Below, in pieces: positions 1 through 5,656 of a stretch of 13,483 bases of DNA (position 1 is its first letter; the number at the start of each line of letters is the position of its first letter). The notes beneath the pieces are model-generated. The model was not told the origin of the DNA and did not search any database. It saw only the letters and a list, made by a program, of their open reading frames with translations. Both the position numbers and the translations under genes were made by a program. This DNA comes from an uncultured Ruminococcus sp. (GTDB lineage Bacteria; Bacillota; Clostridia; Oscillospirales; CAG-272). The DNA is taken from positions 1 through 13,483 of the forward strand of contig CACZSA010000130.1 of assembly GCA_902783705.1 (NCBI GenBank), written 5' to 3'.

Positions 1-13
1 CACCCGGTTTGGG

Positions 14-60
14 GAGATTGCCACGTCAGGCGTCTCAGGACGCCTTCCTCGCAATGACAA
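14..60. repeat. Palindromic intergenic repeat (CAATGACA-type)
   Basis: The segment runs from GAGATTGCCACGTC to CTCGCAATGACAA. It contains a perfect 7-bp inverted repeat (AGGCGTC at 28-34, GACGCCT at 39-45) around a TCAG loop. The ends, GAGATTGCCACGTC and the reverse of TTGTCATTGCGAGG, look like a short dispersed intergenic repeat that I recall from many unrelated bacterial genomes; that recognition is from memory. A 9-bp direct repeat, ACCCGGTTT, lies on both sides (2-10 and 91-99), which could be an insertion footprint or chance. No ORF is associated with it. Confidence 0.55.
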
Positions 61-109
61 TGTTTTGTCTGAAAGGATATGAAAACTAGAACCCGGTTTC
101 AAATACAAA

Positions 110-165
110 AAGGGTTGTCGCATTTCTCCACTTATGAGCGTTCATGCGACAGCCTTATCTTTTTT
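110..165 (+). terminator. Rho-independent terminator, possibly bidirectional
   Basis: A stem of about 12 bp pairs 111-123 with 144-156 (GGTTGTCGCAT against ATGCGACAGCC, with G-U pairs) around a 20-nt loop. It is followed on the plus strand by a T-run (TCTTTTTT) at 158-165. On the minus strand the same stem is followed by CCCTTTTTG, so it could stop transcription both ways. There is no gene to its left inside the window, so it most likely ends a plus-strand gene lying off the left edge and insulates the promoter at 293-321. Confidence 0.75.
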
Positions 166-292
166 CCATGATGTGCAGACGTGGACGCCTGAGAGCCAAA
201 GGGCTTCCGGTCGCCCTCCCGAAACCTTCGGGGGATCGCCCTGTTCTTCTCGGGACCTTGTGACGGTTTTTCGCTGAATTCGGTGCGGGGGA
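166..292. other. Intergenic stretch without a convincing gene
   Basis: Together with the repeat and terminator to its left, this makes positions 1-361 gene-free. The only structure I see is a GC-rich hairpin pairing 216-223 with 227-234 (CCCGAA/TTCGGG core, 3-nt loop), without a following T-run. A minus-strand reading frame crosses the region but has no ribosome binding site and runs into the coding sequence of the next gene, so I do not call it. Confidence 0.5.
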
Positions 293-321
293 TGGACAGA
301 GGCGGGGAAATCTGGTATAAT
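293..321 (+). promoter_or_regulatory. Sigma-A-type promoter of the signalling operon
   Basis: A TGGACA -35 box (293-298, five of six consensus bases) is separated by exactly 17 bp from a perfect TATAAT -10 box (316-321). A TG dinucleotide one base upstream of the -10 box makes it an extended -10. Transcription would begin near 328, leaving a leader of about 34 nt before the ATG at 362, with a purine-rich GGAGGGAGGGGAG ribosome binding site at 346-358. No obvious operator palindrome overlaps it. Confidence 0.85.
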
Positions 322-361
322 GCAATCGGGATTTATCGAAAATGCGGAGGGAGGGGAGACT

Positions 362-2095
362 ATGCGCGGAGAGCGGTTCCGGGTCGCGCTCGCTTCGGCG
401 GTGATCTTTGTCCTGATTGTGTTCATGTCGTTTTTCTATCGCTTTTACAGGAGCGCGGAAGCGATGGAGAACGCGGTCGTATTCTGGATTGCGGCGGCGG
501 TCTATTTCGCTATCCCGGTGATCTGGGGCGTTTCCGTGCGGCGGCGCATCCTCCATGCCCGCATCCGCCGGGATCTCTACGGCATCACGATCTCGATGGC
601 CCTCCTCGTCGTCCTGCGCTGCCTGCGCTACCGCATTTACAGCGATGTGGAACCCGCCTCGCAGCTCCTCTGGTTTGCCTATTACATCCCGATGCTCCTC
701 ATTCCGGCCTTCTCCTATCTCGCCTTCCTCTGCGTCGGACGCTCCGAGCGTGAGCCCATCCCGAAGCGGGGGATCGCGGTCTCCGTGCTGAGCGGTCTTC
801 TGATCCTCGGGATCATGACGAACGGTCTGCACGGGCTGGCGTTCCGTCTCGGGCGCGGCGCCGAGGACTGGACAGAGAGCGACGAATACACATACGGGCC
901 GCTCTATTTCGCGGTGGTGGCGCTGATCCTCGCCCTGATCGCGTCGATGTTCGTCCATCTGTGGCGGCGATGCCAGCTTGAGCACCGGGGACGACGGATC
1001 GCCGTGCCGCTCTCCGTGCTCGCGGTCTTTATTGCGCTCGGTGTCGTCTATGTCGCCGATCCGATACCGCCGTACAGCCATTCTCTCGAGATCGTCGTCC
1101 TCGTCAACATGGGGACGATCTCGCTCTGGGAGGCCTGCCTCCAGACGGACCTGTTTCCGATGAACGAGCAGTACCGCGAGATGTTCGCCGCCTCCCCGAT
1201 TGCCGCGAAGATCGTCGACAGGGACTACCACGTTCACTATGCCTCCGATACGGCGATGAATCTGCCGACCTCAGTCCTGATCCACGCGGAGAACGGCGCC
1301 ATTCCCTTGGGCAACGGCACCCGTCTGCGCAGCGCGCCCATCGCGGGAGGACGGGTCCTGTGGCTCGAGGACGTCTCCGAGGTGGAACGCATGCTCGGCG
1401 CGCTGCGGGACACGGGCGAGCGTCTCGCCGAGAACAACGAGCTTCTCGCGGCGGAGGTCGAGCTTCGCAGGCGCCGCGCGTCGGTCGACGAGGAAAACCG
1501 CCTCTATGACCGGATCGCCTCCGAGGTGAGCGGCTCGCTCGGAAAGCTCGACGGCCTTCTCGCGGCGGAATCGGTCGATCCCGCGGATGACGCGCGGCGG
1601 CTCGCGGCGGTCTGCGTGATCGGCGCGTACGTCAAGCGACGCTCGAATCTCATCCTGATCGGCGAGCGGGAGAACACCGTCGCGGCGGCGGAGCTCGGAC
1701 TCTGTCTGCGCGAATCGCTCGAATCGCTTGGGGCGGCAGGGATCGAAACTTCCCTGGATGCGCAATCCGACGGAAACCTGACGAAGGAGACCGCGTGGCT
1801 TGCCTACGACGTCTTTGAGGAGGCGGCGGAGCGCTCGCTCGACGGGGCGAAGACGATCCGCGCAGAATACAGGGCATCGGAGGGCGCCCTCCTCCTGCGC
1901 GTCCGGTGCGAAGGCGTGCGCTTCTTCTTCCCGGATGACTGGCGGCGGGAGGAGATCGGACGGCTTGGCGGCGCGCTGGCGGTCACGGCGGAGGAGGACC
2001 GGACGACCGTGACCTTCCGCTTCAACCGCTACGGGCGGCTGGATCTCTGCCCGGCGTCCTTCGCGGAACCCGGCGGAGAGGAGGCGGAATCATGA
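362..2095 (+). CDS. 7TM/PAS sensor with degenerate histidine-kinase-like C-terminus
   Basis: A membrane sensor of 577 residues, probably a signal-input partner for the kinase encoded next. Hydrophobic helices lie near residues 8-26, 38-57, 73-88, 102-124, 137-155, 180-200 and 212-231, with a possible eighth at 242-258. This matches the N-terminal 7TM region found on Clostridial sensor kinases. A PAS-like segment starts at about 268 (YREMFAASP), a charged coiled coil covers 339-372, and the kinase-like part follows. Where a phospho-acceptor His-Asp is expected there is LYDRIASE (381-388), with no histidine. The ATPase-like region (about 472-554) keeps only a vague N-box (FEEAAERS) and no clear G-boxes. 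The segment GAYVKRRSNL (421-430) looks like a family signature. I infer a pseudokinase or allosteric partner. The start at 362 is preferred because it has a strong ribosome binding site; an in-frame ATG at 320 lies inside the -10 box. It overlaps the next gene by ATGA. Confidence 0.82.
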   Translation: MRGERFRVALASAVIFVLIVFMSFFYRFYRSAEAMENAVVFWIAAAVYFAIPVIWGVSVRRRILHARIRRDLYGITISMALLVVLRCLRYRIYSDVEPASQLLWFAYYIPMLLIPAFSYLAFLCVGRSEREPIPKRGIAVSVLSGLLILGIMTNGLHGLAFRLGRGAEDWTESDEYTYGPLYFAVVALILALIASMFVHLWRRCQLEHRGRRIAVPLSVLAVFIALGVVYVADPIPPYSHSLEIVVLVNMGTISLWEACLQTDLFPMNEQYREMFAASPIAAKIVDRDYHVHYASDTAMNLPTSVLIHAENGAIPLGNGTRLRSAPIAGGRVLWLEDVSEVERMLGALRDTGERLAENNELLAAEVELRRRRASVDEENRLYDRIASEVSGSLGKLDGLLAAESVDPADDARRLAAVCVIGAYVKRRSNLILIGERENTVAAAELGLCLRESLESLGAAGIETSLDAQSDGNLTKETAWLAYDVFEEAAERSLDGAKTIRAEYRASEGALLLRVRCEGVRFFFPDDWRREEIGRLGGALAVTAEEDRTTVTFRFNRYGRLDLCPASFAEPGGEEAES

Positions 2096-3459
2096 ACCTG
2101 TCCGTCGAATGGCTCTCCGATGGAGTGGCGCGGCTGCTTGCGGCCTTCGCGGTCTGCGCCTTCTTCTTCGTCTTCGCGTTTTTCCTCGCCGCGCCGCTGA
2201 GGACCCGGAAATTGCGCTACATCGCGGGACCTCTCGCAGCGACCCTCGTCTCCTTCTTCGTCATGCTCCCGTGGGAGATGCGTTTCCCCTGGTACTTTAC
2301 CTCGTATGAGGCGCTGCCGGGACTCGTGCGGCTGTTCGGCGGCCTGCCCGTCTGGATCGGGGGGACGCTCGACCTCGCCGCGATCGCGGGGACCTGCGTG
2401 TCCGAGGCGATGCTCCGGCGGCATCTGCGTGAATCGATCACCGAGGCGTCCGTGCGGGAGAGCGTCGACAACCTCCCGGCGGGGCTGTGCTTCGCGCTCG
2501 AGGGGGGACTCCCCCTGATGGTCAACCGCACGATGGAGGACCTCTGCCAGAGCGTCACCGGGGACGGGCTCCTCAACGCGAACCGCTTCTGGGACACACT
2601 CTGCGGAAAGGAGGGGAGCGGCGGCGTCCCGGAGATCGAGGCGGCGGACGCGGTGTCCCTCCGGATGAACGACGGGCGGACGTGGATCTTCACCCGGCGC
2701 GGGATCACGGTTGACGGCGAGGCGGTTGTCCAGTACACGGCGACGGACGCGACGGACCTCTACGCGCTCGGCAGGCGGCTCGAGGAGGACAACCGCGCGC
2801 TCGCCGACATGAACCGGCGTCTCTCTCGGTACGGCGAGGGCGTGACGGAGCTGACGCGCGACGAGGAGATCCTCGAGGCGAAGATGCAGATCCACGACAA
2901 CCTCGGGCAGATCCTCATGGCGTCGCGGTTCGCGCTCTCCTCGGAGGAGCGGGACCCCGACTTTATCCGCGCGCTCTTTGCGGGATGGCGGCAGAGTGTG
3001 GCCCTCCTGCGGCATGAGGCGGTCCCGGAGACGGCGGTCGGCGCGGATCCCGTGCGGCAGATCGAGGAGGCGGCGGAGGCGGCGGGCGTGCAGGTCACGT
3101 TCCGCGGGCATTTTCCGCGCGAGGACCGGGCGGCGGCGCGGCTCCTCTTCACGGCGACGCGCGAGGCGCTGACCAACGCGGTCCGTCATGCCGGAGCGGA
3201 CGCGCTGGAGGTTGAGATCTCGGAAACGGCGGGCTTCTGGCAGGCGGTGTTCCGCAACGACGGCGAAGCTCCCGCGGGTCCGATCGTCGAGGGCGGCGGA
3301 CTCTCGGGCCTGCGGCGTCGGATCGAGGACGCGGGCGGGGCGATGAGCGTTTCGGGTGACCCGGCGTTCGCGCTGATCCTCGTCCTGCCGAAGAGGACCG
3401 GAGAGGCGGGAGAAGCCGCGCAGGATCAGACAGCCGACGGAAAGGGAGGACTTTTATGA
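2092..3459 (+). CDS. Membrane sensor histidine kinase (HisKA_3-like)
   Basis: A 455-residue two-component kinase expected to autophosphorylate on His268 and pass the phosphate to the response regulator encoded next. Two or three membrane helices (about 13-34, 41-60 and 80-103) are followed by a PAS-like segment (about 120-222, SVDNLPAGLCF onward), a coiled coil (225-262), and a dimerisation motif IHDNLGQ at 267-273, typical of NarX/DesK-type kinases. The ATPase domain has an intact N-box (REALTNAVRHA, 357-367), a G1-like NDG (389-391) and a glycine-rich G2 segment (GGGLSGLRRR, 401-410). It therefore appears catalytically complete, unlike the preceding protein. Its start overlaps the stop of the upstream gene by ATGA, and its stop overlaps the regulator's start the same way, implying translational coupling and matched production of all three. 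The signal sensed cannot be read from the sequence. Confidence 0.9.
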   Translation: MNLSVEWLSDGVARLLAAFAVCAFFFVFAFFLAAPLRTRKLRYIAGPLAATLVSFFVMLPWEMRFPWYFTSYEALPGLVRLFGGLPVWIGGTLDLAAIAGTCVSEAMLRRHLRESITEASVRESVDNLPAGLCFALEGGLPLMVNRTMEDLCQSVTGDGLLNANRFWDTLCGKEGSGGVPEIEAADAVSLRMNDGRTWIFTRRGITVDGEAVVQYTATDATDLYALGRRLEEDNRALADMNRRLSRYGEGVTELTRDEEILEAKMQIHDNLGQILMASRFALSSEERDPDFIRALFAGWRQSVALLRHEAVPETAVGADPVRQIEEAAEAAGVQVTFRGHFPREDRAAARLLFTATREALTNAVRHAGADALEVEISETAGFWQAVFRNDGEAPAGPIVEGGGLSGLRRRIEDAGGAMSVSGDPAFALILVLPKRTGEAGEAAQDQTADGKGGLL

Positions 3460-4079
3460 CGAACGTAATGATCGTAGAGGATCAGGCGATGCCGCGCCAG
3501 CTTTTCGAGCTGTTCATCCGGCAGAGCGAGAACTACGAGCTCCTCTACTCCATCGAATCGGCGGGGATGGCGGAGATCTACTGCATGCGCCGCCCGCCGG
3601 ACCTCATTCTCATGGACGTCTGCACGGCGATGGGCGAGAGCGGCCTCGAGGCGGCGGAGCGGATCAAGAAGAAATACCCCGCGATCAAGATCATCATCGT
3701 CACTTCCATGCCGGAGTGCTCGTACATGGACCGGGCGAGGGCCGCGGGCGTCGAAAGCTTCTGGTACAAGGAGATCAGCCGCGAGCCGATTCTGGAGCTG
3801 ATGGACCGCACGATGGCGGGCGAATCGGTGTACCCGGACGCGCCGCCGGAGGTGAGGATCGGGGCGGCCTCCTCGCGCGAATTCACGGACCGGGAGCTCG
3901 AAGTCCTGCGCGAGCTGACGAGCGGGGATCCCGACACGGAGATCGCCGCGCGGCTGAACATGTCCGTCTGGACGGTCCGCACGCACATCCGGCATCTTCT
4001 GGAGAAGACGGGCTTCGATTCCCGCACGCGTCTGGCGGTCGAGGCGCGGGAGAGCGGGCTGGTGATCCGGGGGTACTGA
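3456..4079 (+). CDS. NarL/LuxR-family response regulator
   Basis: A cytoplasmic DNA-binding regulator of 207 residues, the normal family length. The receiver domain (about 3-122) keeps the acidic pair Glu8-Asp9, the phospho-acceptor Asp54 (LILMDV), Thr83 in IIVTS and Lys105. One small oddity is that the residues after the acceptor read DVCTAMGESG rather than the usual short proline turn. A LuxR-type helix-turn-helix spans about 143-200 (FTDRELEVL, then TEIAARLNMSVWTVRTHI). A strong AAAGGGAGGA ribosome binding site lies at 3441-3450, inside the end of the kinase gene, and the start codon overlaps the kinase stop as ATGA. The kinase upstream is its obvious partner. Targets are unknown; its own operon and the S1-domain gene that follows are candidates only by position. 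Confidence 0.93.
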   Translation: MTNVMIVEDQAMPRQLFELFIRQSENYELLYSIESAGMAEIYCMRRPPDLILMDVCTAMGESGLEAAERIKKKYPAIKIIIVTSMPECSYMDRARAAGVESFWYKEISREPILELMDRTMAGESVYPDAPPEVRIGAASSREFTDRELEVLRELTSGDPDTEIAARLNMSVWTVRTHIRHLLEKTGFDSRTRLAVEARESGLVIRGY

Positions 4080-4112
4080 TTTCCGGCATAGGGACGGCGG
4101 GACCCTCATACA

Positions 4113-4142
4113 CTCCTTCGAAGAGAAAAAATCACGAAGGAG
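4113..4142 (+). promoter_or_regulatory. Hairpin sequestering the ribosome binding site of the S1-domain gene
   Basis: A perfect 8-bp inverted repeat (CTCCTTCG at 4113-4120, CGAAGGAG at 4135-4142) encloses a 14-nt adenine-rich loop. The 3' arm contains the whole AAGGAG Shine-Dalgarno sequence (4137-4142) for the ATG at 4154, so the fold would block initiation. The 5' arm resembles the anti-Shine-Dalgarno tail of 16S rRNA. I infer translational control, possibly feedback by the S1-type product on its own mRNA. I found no convincing promoter in 4080-4153, so read-through from the regulator gene is likely. Confidence 0.6.
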
Positions 4143-4153
4143 CGTCCGTAAAA

Positions 4154-5164
4154 ATGCAGGGAATCCGAAGAGCTTGCTATCTCCCCGAGGGGGAACTCCG
4201 TCTCACGCCCGAAAACCGCGCCGCCATGCGCTCACGGGAGAGCATCGAGGAAGCCGCGCGGCGCGGGACCATCCTCGAATCGGTCTGCCTCCTCTGCGAC
4301 TGCGCGACGATGCAGCTCACCGTCGAGATGCCGGACGGCATGCGGGGGATCATCCCGCGCGCGGAGGCCGGATTTGTCCCGCCGGGACTTGAGGCCGGCG
4401 AGGGCGGGGGACCGAAGGATATCGCCGTCATCACCCGGGTCGGCAAGCCCGTGCAGTTCAAGGTCCTCGACGTCCGGGAGGACGGGCGGGGATCGTGGGT
4501 CGCCGTATGCTCGCGGCGGGCGGCGCAGGAGGAATGCTGGCGGGCTGCCGTCTCGCGCCTCACGCCGGGCGACATCCTCCCCGCGCGGATCACGCATCTC
4601 GAGCCGTTCGGGGCGTTCTGCGATATCGGGTGCGGACTCGTCTCGCTGCTGACGGTGGACCGCGTCTCGGTCTCGCGCATCTCGCATCCGGCGGACCGGT
4701 TCCGGCAGGGCGAGCGCATCCGGGCGGTGGTCTCGTCGGTGCTCGACAACGGGCGGATCTACCTCTCCCACCGGGAGCTGCTCGGGACCTGGGAGGAGAA
4801 CGCGGCGCAGTTTTCGGCGGGGCAGACGGTCTCCGGGATCATCCGTTCGGTCGAGACCTACGGCGTGTTCGTGGAGCTCGCGCCGAACCTTGCGGGGCTG
4901 GCGGAGTCGACGGACGGCGCGATCCCGGGGCATGCCTGCTCGGTGTATATCAAGAGCATCCTTCCCGAGCGGATGAAGGTCAAGCTTGTGCTCATCGACG
5001 TGGGCGAGGAGGCCGGCGTGACGCCCTTCCGCTATTTCATCGATCCCGCCGAGACGCCCCGCCTCACCCGCTGGCGGTATTCCCCCGAGGGCTGCCGGAA
5101 GGTGGTGGAGAGCGTGTTTGACGCGGAAGATGCCGCGGAGACGGCGAAGGCATATCTGAAGTAA
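4154..5164 (+). CDS. Protein with three S1-type RNA-binding domains
   Basis: A 336-residue protein probably binding single-stranded RNA, related to ribosomal protein S1 but shorter than the four- to six-domain S1 proteins. Three S1-like OB folds are visible: a divergent one at about 38-122, a good one at 138-206 (GDILPARITHLEPFGAFCDIG, then ISHPADRF), and another at 222-284 (GQTVSGIIRSVETYGVFVELAPN). A C-terminal tail of about 50 residues follows. I chose the ATG at 4154 because AAGGAG lies 11 nt upstream. An in-frame ATG at 3716 would put 364 nt inside the response regulator in another frame and has no domain support. The gene follows the regulator by 74 nt, so it is probably co-transcribed, and its ribosome binding site sits in the hairpin at 4113-4142. 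Similar short S1 proteins are annotated in Clostridia as 30S ribosomal protein S1; whether this one is ribosomal or regulatory is open. Confidence 0.87.
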   Translation: MQGIRRACYLPEGELRLTPENRAAMRSRESIEEAARRGTILESVCLLCDCATMQLTVEMPDGMRGIIPRAEAGFVPPGLEAGEGGGPKDIAVITRVGKPVQFKVLDVREDGRGSWVAVCSRRAAQEECWRAAVSRLTPGDILPARITHLEPFGAFCDIGCGLVSLLTVDRVSVSRISHPADRFRQGERIRAVVSSVLDNGRIYLSHRELLGTWEENAAQFSAGQTVSGIIRSVETYGVFVELAPNLAGLAESTDGAIPGHACSVYIKSILPERMKVKLVLIDVGEEAGVTPFRYFIDPAETPRLTRWRYSPEGCRKVVESVFDAEDAAETAKAYLK

Positions 5165-5189
5165 GAAGGAACAGGGAAGAAGTAAGAAG
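5158..5189. repeat. Two 11-bp direct repeats across the stop codon
   Basis: GAAGTAAGAAG occurs at 5158-5168, spanning the TAA stop of the S1-domain gene, and again at 5179-5189, a period of 21 bp. The second copy is non-coding. This looks like a small local duplication of the gene end. The region after it (5197-5220) can form a weak hairpin (GGAAT/ATTCC with one mismatch and a GGGG loop) lacking a T-run. Confidence 0.45.
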
Positions 5190-5233
5190 TGCGGCAGGAA
5201 TCCGCCGGGGGGCGAATTCCGGTTGAATAATAC

Positions 5234-5262
5234 GAAAACCGTCCTTTCCGGGGACGGTTTTC
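5234..5262. terminator. Shared terminator between convergent operons
   Basis: A perfect 11-bp stem, GAAAACCGTCC (5234-5244) with GGACGGTTTTC (5252-5262), encloses a 7-nt loop. Because the outer part of the stem is A/T, each strand ends in a TTTT run within the stem. It lies between the stop of the plus-strand S1-domain gene (5164) and the stop of the minus-strand small membrane protein (5312), so it likely terminates both operons. Confidence 0.75.
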
Positions 5263-5311
5263 AGCATCGCTTATTCCTTCATGCCTCTTGTTTTTCCGGC
5301 CGAAATCCGGA

Positions 5312-5656
5312 TCAGTACCAGATAAAATACACCGCCGTCGCCGCGATGATGAGGAGCGCCATCACGCCCCCGAGGACGGTCGAGAGCAGGGCAAAGCCGC
5401 CCGTCGCTCCCGTGGCCTTCGCGTCCTTCCAGCGCAGGGGAACGATCGCGCAGAACAGCACGGCGTAGATCGGGAGCAGGACGCCGAGCGGGATCCATTT
5501 CAGATAGAGGTAGATCAGCCCGAGGATCACCGCCGCCCCGCAGACGCAGAGCTCGGCGATTTTGTATTTTGTGAAGGGCTTCACGCCCGGGACGACGTTC
5601 GGGATCTCCGGATCCGTCCCGGCGCGGGGCTTTTTTTCGTTCGGATTCGTATTCAT
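5312..5656 (-). CDS. Small three-helix membrane protein
   Basis: A 114-residue hypothetical protein. A polar, proline- and lysine-containing N-terminus (1-30) precedes three hydrophobic helices at about 33-52, 55-73 and 88-110. The first two are separated by a short LKWIP turn, and a basic RWKDAK loop (75-80) lies before the third, with the chain ending right after it. I recognise no catalytic motif. The start codon overlaps the stop of the 1032-residue exported protein as ATGA, and a GGGGAAAGGAAA ribosome binding site lies inside that gene, so the two proteins are probably made together. Co-production suggests a membrane partner or assembly factor for its neighbour, but this is inference from position only. 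Confidence 0.75.
   Translation of the reverse strand: MNTNPNEKKPRAGTDPEIPNVVPGVKPFTKYKIAELCVCGAAVILGLIYLYLKWIPLGVLLPIYAVLFCAIVPLRWKDAKATGATGGFALLSTVLGGVMALLIIAATAVYFIWY

Noticed and set aside
216..234. Hairpin CTCCCGAA/TTCGGGGG as a terminator or operator
   Set aside because: It has a 3-nt loop, no T-run, and lies about 60 bp upstream of the -35 box. Kept only as a note in the intergenic description.
320..361. Upstream in-frame ATG for the 7TM sensor
   Set aside because: The ATG overlaps the last bases of the TATAAT box and would lie upstream of the expected transcript start; the ATG at 362 has the ribosome binding site.
155..1237. Minus-strand open frame across the left intergenic region and the 7TM gene
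   Set aside because: It has charged low-complexity composition, overlaps a promoter and a well-supported membrane protein, and lacks any initiation signal.
3716..4153. N-terminal extension of the S1-domain protein into the response regulator gene
   Set aside because: The extension is a frame-shifted reading of the regulator without domain similarity; the ATG at 4154 has AAGGAG at proper distance.
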